Shown: positions 25,523 through 35,534, counted from the first letter of the stretch. The stretch: DNA of 64,000 nt from Aureisphaera sp963669405 (GCA_963669405.2 CAXXHF010000002.1:2542001-2606000), one strand, 5' to 3'. Numbers and translations: made by a program. The notes: generated by a model not told the origin, from the sequence alone.

Positions 25523-26407
25523 ATGAAATCAATACTCTTAACTGTTGTACTTCTCTTTTCGTCCATTACTATAGCTCAAAATATTAGTGGCAAGGCTTAT
25601 TATGAATCCAAGACCACTGTAGATATGAGTGATTGGGGTGGAGGGCGTATGAGCGAAGATCAGAAACGGCAAATTGCCGAGCGCATGAAGAACATGCTAG
25701 AAAAGACATTCATCCTTACCTTCAATACAAATGAATCTATTTATAAAGAAGAGGAGAAGTTAGAGACTGGTGCAGGGGGCGGTGGCTTTCGTATGATGAT
25801 GAACAGTTTTGCCGCAGGGAAGCAGTACAAGAATTTGGAACATAACCAGATATTGGAAGAAAGGGAGTTTTTTGGGAAACAATTCCTTATAAATGATACC
25901 ATTACCAATTTACAATGGAAAGTGGGTAAGGAATCAAAACAGATTGGACAGTATCTCGCCATAAAGGCAACAGCCATGAAACAAGTAGACCCCAATGATT
26001 TTAGCATGGCGCGCCGTAGAAGAGGTCGTGGACGTGGTGGAGAAGAGAAAAAAGAAGAAGTTAAGGATAGTACCGAAGTCAAAGATCCCATGGACGAGAT
26101 CGAAGTGCCTAAAGAAGTGTTGGTGACGGCATGGTTTACACCTCAGATTCCTGTAAAAACAGGACCTGGAGAATATGGTGGGTTACCTGGACTTATTTTG
26201 GAAATGAATATAGATAGAACAACAGTGTTGTGTTCTAAAATAGTGTTGAATCCTGAGGAAACGGAAGCAATTAAAGCTCCAGATAAAGGGAAGGAAGTAA
26301 CGAGAGAAGAATACAATAAAATTGTAAAAGAAAAGACCGAAGAGATGCGCGAAAACTGGAGAGGTGGCGGAGGAAGAAGAGGCGGTGGCCGTAGGTTCGG
26401 TGGATAA
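25523..26407 (+). CDS. GLPGLI family protein (second copy) with Arg/Gly-rich tail
   Basis: A 294-residue paralogue of the preceding gene: signal peptide MKSILLTVVLLFSSITIAQ, ISGKAYYESKTTVDM, LEKTFILTFNTNESIYKEEEKLE, LQWKVGKESKQIGQYLAIKATA, VTAWFTPQIPVKTGPGEYGGLPGLILEM. It differs by an inserted charged segment (residues about 158-195, ARRRRGRGRGGEEKKEEVKDS) and an RGG-like C-terminus (GGGGRRGGGRRFGG). The two copies diverge in these low-complexity parts but share the core, so the pair arose by duplication. Separated from the first copy by 70 bp. Confidence 0.9.
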   Translation: MKSILLTVVLLFSSITIAQNISGKAYYESKTTVDMSDWGGGRMSEDQKRQIAERMKNMLEKTFILTFNTNESIYKEEEKLETGAGGGGFRMMMNSFAAGKQYKNLEHNQILEEREFFGKQFLINDTITNLQWKVGKESKQIGQYLAIKATAMKQVDPNDFSMARRRRGRGRGGEEKKEEVKDSTEVKDPMDEIEVPKEVLVTAWFTPQIPVKTGPGEYGGLPGLILEMNIDRTTVLCSKIVLNPEETEAIKAPDKGKEVTREEYNKIVKEKTEEMRENWRGGGGRRGGGRRFGG

Positions 26408-26492
26408 TCAAGTATTTTAATTAAAGATCATTTGTACTCCCAAAATATATTGGGGTAAGGACAGTCTTGGTCATAAACGAATTGAAAGAAGA

Positions 26493-29219
26493 ATGAAAAA
26501 CCTAATACTTTGTTTGTTTTTATTGGCTGTTTCAAGCCTGTCTGCACAGACTATTAAAGTTCGTGGAGTGATAAAGGATTCCATAGGAAATCCATTGGAG
26601 TTGGCCAATGTTATAGCTACCAAGGCCGAGTCTGGAGATATAGAATCCTATGCCATTACCAATAGTGATGGTCTGTATCAGCTGGATTTGGGGAAGGGAG
26701 AATCCTATGTGTTAAAAGCTAGTTTCTTAGGGTACAAAAATGCCGAAGCCAACCTTACGGTCTCCGAAGATGCTGAAAATATGACCCAAGATTTTGTGTT
26801 GAAACAATCCGCAGCTCAATTAGAAGGTGTAGAAATTGTATATGAAATGCCAGTTACCGTAAAAGGGGATACCATTGTGTACAATGCAGATTCCTTTAAT
26901 CGTGGAGATGAAAAGAAATTAGGGGACGTAATGAAAAACCTTCCTGGGGTTGAAGTAAACGAGGATGGTGAAATTGAAGTAGAAGGCAAAACGGTACAAA
27001 AGGTAATGGTAGAAGGGAAAGATTTCTTTGATGGCGATTCCAAATTGGCTACAAAGAATATTCCTGCAGATGCAGTAGATAAGGTAGAGGTATTACGTAA
27101 TTATAATGAAGTGGATCAAATGCGCGGGTTGGGGAACGATCAGGATAATGTGGCGATTAATATAAAACTGAAAGAAGGGAAGAAACGATTCTGGTTTGGA
27201 GAAATCACTGCCGGAGGAGGATTGGATGATGAATCTGAAGCACGCTATTTAGTACATCCAAAACTATTTTACTATAGCCCAAATTACAGCATTAACATCA
27301 TTACCGACTTTAATGATATTGGAGAAGTACCGTTTACATGGCGTGATTATTTCAACTTTACAGGAGGCTTCCGAAATTTCAACAGAGGAGGTGGTACAAG
27401 TTTTAATACGAACGATAGCGGTTTAGGCTTTGCCCTTACACAAAACAACCGCGCCAATGCTATAGAATCCAATTTTCTAGCGGGGAATTTTAGTTGGAGA
27501 GCTACTCCAAAATGGGATGTAAGCGGATTTGCCATTTTAAGTGATAACAAAACCAATATTGTAACCAATGCCATAAGACAGTACATTTCTACAGGAACCG
27601 TAGAAAACACAAATACGGATATTGACCAAAGAAATCAATTGGGAATGCTTAAACTAAGCAGTACCTATAAACCAAACAGCAATTTTCAGTTTGATTATGA
27701 TGCTTTAATAAAAGTTTCAAAACAATCAGAAGATTCTAATACACTTTCTCAATTTGGAGGTGATACCAATGATATTGAAGAAGGTCTGGAAAACAAACCA
27801 GCGTCCATTAGTCAAAATGTGAATGCGTATTATACACTCAACGATAAGAACATCTTTGCAGGTTATGCCCAGTATCAATGGAAAGACGAAGATCCATTCT
27901 ATAATGTTATTTCAGATTTGGTACCATTTCCTGGAATACTTCCGCTAGATACTTCAGATGATCGTTTCAACCTTAATCAGGAAAAGAACGTGAAGACCCA
28001 TCAGTTAGACGCCAAGGTCGATTATTATCATGTGTTGAATAATACCAGCAATATCAATCTAACCCTAGGGACTACTCAGAGCAATCAAAAATTCAATTCT
28101 AACATCTTTCAACTGTTAGGGAATGGCAATCGATTGGATTTAGAGGAAACGACCGAAGTGGAAGGTGAAGCAGAACCTCTTATCAATGATGTGAATTTTA
28201 ACTTTAGTGATGTTTTTTTAGGACTACACTATAAGCTTAAAACGGGCAAGTTCACCTTTACGCCAGGAGCAACACTACATAATTATGGAATTAGTAATGA
28301 ACAATTTGGGGTTAAAACAACTCAGAACGATTGGAGGGTGCTACCTGATTTCAATGCCATTTTCGATATTAAAAAGAGCGAAAGTTTGCGTTTTAATTAT
28401 GCACAAATGGCAGAATACACAGACGTTAACAATTTTGCAGAAGCTTATATTTTCAACAACTACAACAGTTTGTTCCGAGGGAATAGAAATTTGGAGAACT
28501 CATTATCACATTCCTATAACTTGTCGTATTTCAGTTTTAATATGTTCAATTATACCAATGTAAATGCTAGCTTAAGTTATACCAAGCGCATAGAGGGTAT
28601 AAAGAGTAACGGAAGAATTGATAATATAAATCAAGCTAGTACCGTAGACAATATTGATAGTAATTTCCCAGACGAAACATTTTCGGCTTTCGGAAGATTA
28701 AGTAAGCGTGTAAAAAGACTGCAATTTTCAGGGAATATCAATGTAAGTTATAGCACTTCTTACAATATTTTTAATGAAGAGGTACAAAAGAGTGAAAGCC
28801 TTACCCAGAATTATAGATTAAGTACTCGTAGTACCTTTAGGGAATGGCCCAATTTTGAGATAGGTTACAATTTTACAGTAAATAGCTATAACAATGGAGG
28901 GCTGGAACAGACCTTCTATACAAACCGTCCTTTTGTTAATGTAGATGTTAGTTTTCTAAAGCACTTTTACTTAAATGCCGAATGGGATTTCTACAATTAT
29001 ACAGATAAGGCAGACACCATAGAAAATGAATATTCTTTCTTAAATGCAAAACTGTTTTACCAAAAAGGGGAAAGTCCTTGGGAATTTTCAGTGCAAGCCA
29101 GTAATATCTTAAATACAGAGTTTACTAATAGTGATAGTTTCAACGATCAATTCAATACTACGAACCAGTATTTTGTACTGCCAAGAATTGTGATGCTTGT
29201 AATGAAGTACAATTTATAA
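26493..29219 (+). CDS. TonB-receptor-like outer-membrane beta-barrel protein
   Basis: A 908-residue outer-membrane protein. Signal peptide MKNLILCLFLLAVSSLSAQ; carboxypeptidase regulatory-like domain residues 20-110 (KVRGVIKDSIGNPLELANVIA, YALTNSDGLYQL-type strand, ASFLGYKNAEANL); plug-like region about 110-230 (GDTIVYNADSFNRGDEKKLGDVMKNLPGVEVNEDGEIEVEGK, VEVLRNYNEVDQMRGL); then a barrel of the OMP_b-brl_3 type to the end, closing with FVLPRIVMLVMKYNL. Follows the GLPGLI pair by 85 bp. The substrate of such GLPGLI-associated receptors is unknown; a peptide or metal complex is only a guess. Confidence 0.9.
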   Translation: MKNLILCLFLLAVSSLSAQTIKVRGVIKDSIGNPLELANVIATKAESGDIESYAITNSDGLYQLDLGKGESYVLKASFLGYKNAEANLTVSEDAENMTQDFVLKQSAAQLEGVEIVYEMPVTVKGDTIVYNADSFNRGDEKKLGDVMKNLPGVEVNEDGEIEVEGKTVQKVMVEGKDFFDGDSKLATKNIPADAVDKVEVLRNYNEVDQMRGLGNDQDNVAINIKLKEGKKRFWFGEITAGGGLDDESEARYLVHPKLFYYSPNYSINIITDFNDIGEVPFTWRDYFNFTGGFRNFNRGGGTSFNTNDSGLGFALTQNNRANAIESNFLAGNFSWRATPKWDVSGFAILSDNKTNIVTNAIRQYISTGTVENTNTDIDQRNQLGMLKLSSTYKPNSNFQFDYDALIKVSKQSEDSNTLSQFGGDTNDIEEGLENKPASISQNVNAYYTLNDKNIFAGYAQYQWKDEDPFYNVISDLVPFPGILPLDTSDDRFNLNQEKNVKTHQLDAKVDYYHVLNNTSNINLTLGTTQSNQKFNSNIFQLLGNGNRLDLEETTEVEGEAEPLINDVNFNFSDVFLGLHYKLKTGKFTFTPGATLHNYGISNEQFGVKTTQNDWRVLPDFNAIFDIKKSESLRFNYAQMAEYTDVNNFAEAYIFNNYNSLFRGNRNLENSLSHSYNLSYFSFNMFNYTNVNASLSYTKRIEGIKSNGRIDNINQASTVDNIDSNFPDETFSAFGRLSKRVKRLQFSGNINVSYSTSYNIFNEEVQKSESLTQNYRLSTRSTFREWPNFEIGYNFTVNSYNNGGLEQTFYTNRPFVNVDVSFLKHFYLNAEWDFYNYTDKADTIENEYSFLNAKLFYQKGESPWEFSVQASNILNTEFTNSDSFNDQFNTTNQYFVLPRIVMLVMKYNL

Positions 29220-29230
29220 GGATTAATTCT

Positions 29231-29272
29231 TCCTACAGGCTAAATTCTTCAATATCAGCACTGTAGGATTTT
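29231..29272 (+). terminator. Probable terminator after the barrel gene
   Basis: Eight-bp inverted repeat TCCTACAG (29231-29238) and CTGTAGGA (29261-29268) with a 22-nt loop followed by TTTT. The long loop makes it weaker than others in the window, but the position, 12 bp past the stop, is right. Confidence 0.5.
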
Positions 29273-29360
29273 ACTGAAAATGATGACATTTTATTGAAGG
29301 GGGTTTTACAAATTATTTAGATATATTCGCGCAAAATATATTTTTTAAAGACCCCCTATT

Positions 29361-32300
29361 ATGAAAAAAATTACCCTCTTAATGTTGATGGTTTTCGCAT
29401 CAGCATTTTCTATTTATGGACAATGCGGCCCTGGTCAAAATATTGATCAAAGTCTTTTCAATGCAGCATTGACAGCCTCTTCAACAGAGCAAGGAAATAG
29501 TTTTGTTGCTCCTTGTACCGGACAGATTGAATCGCTCACCATCCGAGTGAGTAACGTTTCTGTGACCGGAACAGCTACCGTGACCATACACGCTGGTGAT
29601 ACTGGTGTTAATGTAATAGGTACAACTACATTGAATATCCCTGCAGCCGGAGGCGATATTACTGCAACCTTTGCCACACCCGTGGCTGTAACTCTAGGAA
29701 ACACCTATACCTATATGGTGGATCCTGGCACTACGTTGTATCGCCCTTCTTTGGGATTAGGAGATCCTTATCCAGCGGGAGATAACCTTAGAAATCTTGG
29801 AGGTGTTTTTTCTGGTTCTACCAACCCCGATGCAGACTTTCGTTTTATCATTGGATTTGTAGATCAAGTAAATCCAACAGCAGTTTGTACTAATTTTGCG
29901 GCTCAATTAGATGCCTCAGGTAGTGTAACGATAAATCCATCTGATGTAGACGGAGGATCTTCTGATGATAGTGGCTCAGTTACATTGAGCGTAAGCCCAA
30001 ACACTTTCAATTGTACCAATATAGGAGACAATACGGTAACCCTTACTGCAACCGATGCATCGGGGAATACAGATACTTGTACGGCCACCGTAACAGTAGC
30101 AGATACTATAGTCCCAACTGTTAACTGCCAGAATATTACTGCTCAGTTAAATGCTACGGGAACTGTGAGTGTTGTTCCTGCCGATGTGGAAGCAAGTTCT
30201 TCAGACAATTGTGGAATTAGCAGTGTAGCCTTTGTAGAATCTACAGGTACAGCCTTTGCCGAAGTTACAGAAAACCAAAATTTAACAATTACCGTTCCTG
30301 CGGGAGCTGTGATAACTTCTGTAGACTTTGCTAGTTATGGAACCCCTACAGGTTCCAATGGAACGTATACTATTGGAGGTTGTCATGCTGCCAATTCAGT
30401 TTCTATTGTAGAAGGGTTTGCACTAGGTAATAATACATTTACCATTCCTGCTACCAATGCCATATTTGGCGATCCCTGTTTTGGGACTCTAAAAAATCTT
30501 TACGTCACGGTAGGATATAGCACGTTAATCTCAAATATCGATTATGCCTGTACTGATATAGGAGATAATACAGTAACACTTATTGCGATCGATACGAGTG
30601 GAAGAAGTTCGAGCTGTACTGCAACGGTTACTGTTGAGGACAATGTTGCTCCTAATGCCGTTTGCCAAGATATTACGGTTCAATTAAATGCTTCTGGGAA
30701 TGCTTCCATTACTGCAACCGATGTAGACGGTGGATCCAGTGATGCTTGTGGAATTGCTTCCATGAGTGTGAGTCCAAGCACCTTCAATTGCGGTCAAGAA
30801 GGAGCTACAATTCCTGTAACCTTAACGGTTACTGACAATAACGGAAATTCGTCAACCTGTATAGCAAATGTAACTGTAGATGATGCAATTTCTCCAACAG
30901 CAGTTTGTCAAGACATAACAATTCAATTAGATGCTTCAGGTAATGCAAGTATCGTTCCTGCAGATGTAGACGGCGGTTCTTCAGACAACTGTGGCTTTTC
31001 ACCACTTTTAAGTGTTACACCAAATACATTCGATTGTACTAACATTGGCCCTAATACAGTGACACTAAGAGTTGGAGATGGCAACGGAAATCAAAGTACT
31101 TGTACGGCTATTGTAACTGTAGAAGATACCATGATTCCTGTTTTCAACAATCTAGGTGGAGATGGAACCCTTGGTAATCCTTTTATTAGCTTGGCTCCCG
31201 AGGTAGTAGGTTCCGTGTCTAGTGGCACCTATTATTTCAACTTTAACGGAAGTACCTTCCAAGGAGAATTGGATAATAGCAATGGTGGAGGATGGTTAAT
31301 GATCCTTAACTACGTACATCAAGCAGGGAATAATTCTAACCTTCAAGTACGTAATACAGACCTTCCCTTACTTGGTGCGTCTGTTCTTGGAACCAGTGAA
31401 GCAGGTTCTGCTTCTTGGGGACACTTTGGAAATACCTTAGCAGCCGATATCGATTTTGAGGAACTACGCTTTTATGCACAAACCTCTAGGGATATTAATG
31501 ATATCATCAACTTCACTACAAATTATACCAATGCAATTAATTATGTGAAAACGGGTGCAGGTTCTTTTAATGGAATTAACAATGCTGCGAATTACTCATT
31601 GTTAGGAAACCATACAGCCAGTATTCCTCAAAATGCACCTAATGAATTTGGGAATCAAGGTAATTTCGCCTTAACTAATTTCCCATTCTGGAGAAGTGGA
31701 CAAGCACACTGGGGGATTCGAGGGTTAGGAAACCGTTGGGAAGTAGATGATTTTGGAGTAAATAACTTTAGTACTATTCATAGAGTATGGGTGCGAGGAG
31801 ATCTTTCACCTGCTCAACCTATTGCTCCAACCGAAATTACAGTTCAATTAGATGCAACAGGGAACGTTACTGTTACGACAGCAGATTTTGGTATTACGGC
31901 TACCGATAACTGTAGTACTCCAACCTATGCCATTAGTCAAACTGATTTTGATTGTTCGCACATTGGCGCCAATACCATTCAGTATTCAGCAACTGATGAT
32001 GAAGGAAATATTGCCAGTATAGATGTGATCGTAAATGTAGAAGATACGATTGCTCCTACAATCACATGCCCAGCAGATATTGCTGTAAGTAACGATGCAG
32101 GGGTTTGTGAAGCAAATGTAACAATACCAGCTCCTACGTTTAACGATAACTGCTTTGGAGCAACAGTTACAAACGATTTCACAAACACAGATGATGCTTC
32201 TGGGGTATACCCATTAGGAACTACTACAGTGACTTGGACGGTTACCGATAGCTCAGGGAATGTATCTGCCTGTACCATGGACGTAACAGTAAATGATACT

Positions 32301-34271
32301 GAATTACCTGTTGCCGTTTGTAACGATATTACCGTTCAGTTGGACGCTTCAGGAATGGCTACCGTAACTACTGCCGATTTAGATGGTGGAAGTTCGGATA
32401 ATTGTGGGATTGCTAGTTTGGCAGTTTCCCCAAATAGTTTTGATTGTAGTAATGTAGGACCTAATCCTGTTACACTAACAGTAACGGATGATAGTGGAAA
32501 TGTTGCCACTTGCACCTCTATCGTAACAGTAGAAGATAGCATCGTGCCAACGGCCGTTTGTCAGGATATCGATGTGTTCTTGGATGCTTCTGGAATGGCA
32601 ACCATTGCAGCAGCAGATGTAGACGGAGGATCGGACGATATCTGTGGTATTGCCGATTTGAGTATCGATATGGATACGTTTAATTGTAGCAACACAGGCC
32701 CTAACAATGTAATGTTGACTGTTACCGATAATAATGGAAATGTTAGCATGTGTACTGCAGTGGTAACTGTGATCGATGATATTGCACCAATTATCTCCTG
32801 TCCTACAAATGTGATAACCAATACAGATGCAGGTCTTTGTTCTGCTCTAGTAGTCTTTTCTGATGCTTTAGCAAGTGATAATTGTAATGTAACAGTTGCT
32901 CAGACGGCTGGATTACCCTCTGGAAGTGCTTTTCCTGTAGGAGTTAGTACAGTAGAGTTCACCGCAACAGATGATAGTGGGAATACAACTTCATGTTCCT
33001 TTACCATTACCGTAGAGGATAATGAATTGCCAACGGCCGTTTGTCAGGATATCACAATTCAATTGGATGATACTGGAAACGCAACAATCACCGCTGCCGA
33101 TGTAGACGGAGGTTCCAACGATGCTTGTGGAGTAGGAACCTTAGCAATCGATATGGATACGTTTGATTGTAGCCATGTGGGTGATAATACAGTGACATTG
33201 ACCGTGACCGATGTGAACGGGAATATTGCTACCTGTACGGCAACTGTAACTGTTGAAGACGTAACAGCTCCTGAGGTATTCTGTCAGGATATCACGATCG
33301 ACCTTGATGATACGGGGATGGTGACCATAATAGGAACTGATATTGACGGAGGAAGTACTGATGCCTGTGGCATTGCTTCTTACGAACTTGATATGGACAC
33401 CTTTGATTGTAGTAATGTTGGGGACAACACAGTAACACTAACAGTGACTGACGTGAATGGTAACAGTGCAACCTGTACTGCCATTGTAACGGTACAAGAT
33501 GTAATTAATCCGGTGGTTGCCTGTATGGACCTTACCGTGGAACTGGATGAGAACGGTATGGCAGTCATCACTCCTGAGGACGTAGCCACCATTACCGATA
33601 ACTGTGGAATAATGACCACGGCTATTGATATCTTCGAGTTCTCCTGTGATGACATAGGTACCCCTGTGACCGTTCAGGTATTCGCCGAAGATGAAAGCGG
33701 CAACCTTTCTACCTGTACGGCTGTTGTTACAGTGGTAGATGCATTGGCACCAGTGATTACCTGCCCAGCAGACCAGACAGTGGATCCAGGACCGGGTAAC
33801 CTGTTCTATGAGATTCCGGATTACTTTACTACGGGAGAAGCCACGGCAGTAGACAACTGTACCGATCCGGTGACGATCACCACACAGGATCCGGCAGCAG
33901 GCACCTTGGTGCCAGATGGTACTTACACCATTACCCTTACGGCTGAGGACGAATATGGGAACATATCCACTTGTGAGTTCGAATTGACCGTGGAAAGCGT
34001 CCTAGGGATCAATGACAATAGCATCGATCTTTCGACCATCGTTATGTACCCGAACCCTGCTACAGAAGTGGTTTATTTGAGCAACCCAAGACAAATCGCT
34101 CTTGATAGTGCCGCAATCTATGACCTGATGGGAAGATTGGTTCAGACCATCGACCTGAAGGATATGGGAACGGAAAAGGCCATAGACGTTTCACAACTGG
34201 CGACCGCTACCTATGCAGTGGTGATCTCTGGTGAAAACGGACAGGTGATCAAACAATTGATCAAGGAATAG
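29361..34271 (+). CDS. Giant secreted multi-HYR protein with lectin-like and fibrinogen-like domains and T9SS sorting domain
   Basis: A 1636-residue adhesin-like protein. Signal peptide residues 1-20 (MKKITLLMLMVFASAFSIYG), a beta-rich N-terminal domain (about 21-168), then about 13 HYR-like units of roughly 80 residues, each with a P-TAVCQDIT-LDASG-DVDGGSSDNCG type start and a GN-STCTATVTVED end. Between the units lie a SUEL/rhamnose-binding-lectin-like domain (about 297-395, with CHAANS, FGDPCFGTLKNLYVTVGY) and a fibrinogen-C-like domain (about 594-818, GGGWLMILNYVH, HRVWVRGD). The C-terminal 84 residues (MYPNPATEVVYL, YDLMGRLV, ATYAVVISGENGQVIKQLIK) are a type A T9SS sorting domain. Expected on the cell surface or released. 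The paired cysteines of the units suggest disulfides. Confidence 0.93.
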   Translation: MKKITLLMLMVFASAFSIYGQCGPGQNIDQSLFNAALTASSTEQGNSFVAPCTGQIESLTIRVSNVSVTGTATVTIHAGDTGVNVIGTTTLNIPAAGGDITATFATPVAVTLGNTYTYMVDPGTTLYRPSLGLGDPYPAGDNLRNLGGVFSGSTNPDADFRFIIGFVDQVNPTAVCTNFAAQLDASGSVTINPSDVDGGSSDDSGSVTLSVSPNTFNCTNIGDNTVTLTATDASGNTDTCTATVTVADTIVPTVNCQNITAQLNATGTVSVVPADVEASSSDNCGISSVAFVESTGTAFAEVTENQNLTITVPAGAVITSVDFASYGTPTGSNGTYTIGGCHAANSVSIVEGFALGNNTFTIPATNAIFGDPCFGTLKNLYVTVGYSTLISNIDYACTDIGDNTVTLIAIDTSGRSSSCTATVTVEDNVAPNAVCQDITVQLNASGNASITATDVDGGSSDACGIASMSVSPSTFNCGQEGATIPVTLTVTDNNGNSSTCIANVTVDDAISPTAVCQDITIQLDASGNASIVPADVDGGSSDNCGFSPLLSVTPNTFDCTNIGPNTVTLRVGDGNGNQSTCTAIVTVEDTMIPVFNNLGGDGTLGNPFISLAPEVVGSVSSGTYYFNFNGSTFQGELDNSNGGGWLMILNYVHQAGNNSNLQVRNTDLPLLGASVLGTSEAGSASWGHFGNTLAADIDFEELRFYAQTSRDINDIINFTTNYTNAINYVKTGAGSFNGINNAANYSLLGNHTASIPQNAPNEFGNQGNFALTNFPFWRSGQAHWGIRGLGNRWEVDDFGVNNFSTIHRVWVRGDLSPAQPIAPTEITVQLDATGNVTVTTADFGITATDNCSTPTYAISQTDFDCSHIGANTIQYSATDDEGNIASIDVIVNVEDTIAPTITCPADIAVSNDAGVCEANVTIPAPTFNDNCFGATVTNDFTNTDDASGVYPLGTTTVTWTVTDSSGNVSACTMDVTVNDTELPVAVCNDITVQLDASGMATVTTADLDGGSSDNCGIASLAVSPNSFDCSNVGPNPVTLTVTDDSGNVATCTSIVTVEDSIVPTAVCQDIDVFLDASGMATIAAADVDGGSDDICGIADLSIDMDTFNCSNTGPNNVMLTVTDNNGNVSMCTAVVTVIDDIAPIISCPTNVITNTDAGLCSALVVFSDALASDNCNVTVAQTAGLPSGSAFPVGVSTVEFTATDDSGNTTSCSFTITVEDNELPTAVCQDITIQLDDTGNATITAADVDGGSNDACGVGTLAIDMDTFDCSHVGDNTVTLTVTDVNGNIATCTATVTVEDVTAPEVFCQDITIDLDDTGMVTIIGTDIDGGSTDACGIASYELDMDTFDCSNVGDNTVTLTVTDVNGNSATCTAIVTVQDVINPVVACMDLTVELDENGMAVITPEDVATITDNCGIMTTAIDIFEFSCDDIGTPVTVQVFAEDESGNLSTCTAVVTVVDALAPVITCPADQTVDPGPGNLFYEIPDYFTTGEATAVDNCTDPVTITTQDPAAGTLVPDGTYTITLTAEDEYGNISTCEFELTVESVLGINDNSIDLSTIVMYPNPATEVVYLSNPRQIALDSAAIYDLMGRLVQTIDLKDMGTEKAIDVSQLATATYAVVISGENGQVIKQLIKE

Positions 34272-34291
34272 ACATCAATATTTAATAGAAG

Positions 34292-34328
34292 AAACCCTCC
34301 TTTGCGTAAAGCTCTGGAGGGTTTTTTT
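34292..34328 (+). terminator. Rho-independent terminator of the HYR gene
   Basis: Nine-bp inverted repeat AAACCCTCC (34292-34300) and GGAGGGTTT (34316-34324), 15-nt loop, then a T run. It begins 20 bp after the stop. Its position also argues that the following regulator starts downstream of it. Confidence 0.88.
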
Positions 34329-34391
34329 GTTTTGGGTTTTCAGAATCCCTCAGTATTTCGTTTTTTTGCTACTTATCCCCGCCACGTTCCC

Positions 34392-35423
34392 ATGATGCGT
34401 AATACGACCTTTATATCTGCGTTTTTTCTCCTATTTGGCTGCTCCTTATTTTGTGTAGCCCAAGACAAATCCACGGTAGGGGATAGCCTCAAGCTGGAGA
34501 AGTTGATAGAAGCTACCAGCAATGAGGGAGAAAATTCCCTTGCAAAAACTAATGAACTATTAAACCAAGCATTTACCATTGCAGATTCACTCTCAAAATT
34601 AAACCCCAAAACCAGTTATTACCTGGATAAAAAAGCTCAAATATTGGTCAGGCAAGGCTTTTTCTTAAGAAAGGAAGGAAATTTAGAAGAAGCCCTTGAA
34701 ATGTTTTCGCAATATTTTGAAGTAAAGAAGCGATTAGACAAGGATGAGGACTTGGACGCGAAGTTAAGGGATGATATGGAACGCTCTATGGATAGCATAC
34801 GTATAGCTTCAGAAAGAAAAATCTTAAAGATAGAAAAGCAAAAAAAGGCCAATACGGTTTTTTGGGCACTATTATCTGGATTGATTTTGATGCTGGCAGT
34901 AAGTACTATGACCTATTACAGAAGTGAAGAAAAAGAAAAAGAACAGGCTTATAAAAATTTACTGCTCAATAACAAAGTTGCCACTAAGGAGGAGGAAATT
35001 AACAAATTACTGGCTGAGACCATCCAGCACATAAGATCCAAGGAGCGCATAGCCGAAAACCTTCAAAAATTATCTAAAGAAGAAGAGGGAATTACCTTAA
35101 AAAGTATCATTGCAGATATTAATGCCAGCAAAACAGATGATACCAAGCTTATGCTTGTAAAGCAAAATATAGAACAGGTAAATTACGAGTTTATAAAAAC
35201 CCTTAAATCTACCCATCCCGATCTCTCGAAAACCGATATCGAAATTTGCTCCTTTATTCGCATTGGTTTAGATAGAAACGAAATTTCCAAATTGAGGAAT
35301 ACTTCGATAGAAGCAGTGCGTAAATCACGTCACCGAATTCGTAAAAAAATGAATTTGGAAGATCATATAGATTTGTATACCTACCTTACTGAAAAGGTAT
35401 TTTCAAAGAATTCGAAAAAATAA
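34392..35423 (+). CDS. Membrane-anchored HTH regulator with periplasmic helical repeats
   Basis: A 343-residue protein in the flavobacterial layout: signal peptide (MMRNTTFISAFFLLFGCSLFCVAQ), about 130 helical residues with TPR character (KNPKTSYYLDKKAQILVRQGFFLRKEGNLEEALEMFSQYF), one membrane helix (FWALLSGLILMLAVSTMTYY, about residues 157-176), a coiled coil with EEKEKEQ and EEINKLLAETIQHIRSKE, and a LuxR-like HTH (HPDLSKTDIEICSFIRIGLDRNEISKLRNTSIEAVRKSRHRIRKKM). The start at 34392 is chosen because it begins the signal peptide; an upstream in-frame start lies inside the HYR terminator. Probably reads an envelope state; targets unknown. Confidence 0.88.
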   Translation: MMRNTTFISAFFLLFGCSLFCVAQDKSTVGDSLKLEKLIEATSNEGENSLAKTNELLNQAFTIADSLSKLNPKTSYYLDKKAQILVRQGFFLRKEGNLEEALEMFSQYFEVKKRLDKDEDLDAKLRDDMERSMDSIRIASERKILKIEKQKKANTVFWALLSGLILMLAVSTMTYYRSEEKEKEQAYKNLLLNNKVATKEEEINKLLAETIQHIRSKERIAENLQKLSKEEEGITLKSIIADINASKTDDTKLMLVKQNIEQVNYEFIKTLKSTHPDLSKTDIEICSFIRIGLDRNEISKLRNTSIEAVRKSRHRIRKKMNLEDHIDLYTYLTEKVFSKNSKK

Positions 35424-35534
35424 TCTTCTACTTGTCAAGCAATTAAAGATTTGTCCGCCTTTTTGTCCGCCCTGTTTTTTTGGTAGGATTTTTTTGTTCG
35501 CTTAATCTTGCCATAGAATTTATTCATAGCGATA

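Noticed and set aside
29880..33800. Regular repeats of about 240 bp suggesting a CRISPR or satellite array
   Set aside because: The repeats are in frame, diverged and encode HYR-like protein units; there are no short identical repeats with unique spacers.
34302..34391. Earlier start for the membrane HTH regulator
   Set aside because: It would place the start inside the terminator hairpin of the HYR gene and would hide the signal peptide behind 30 residues.
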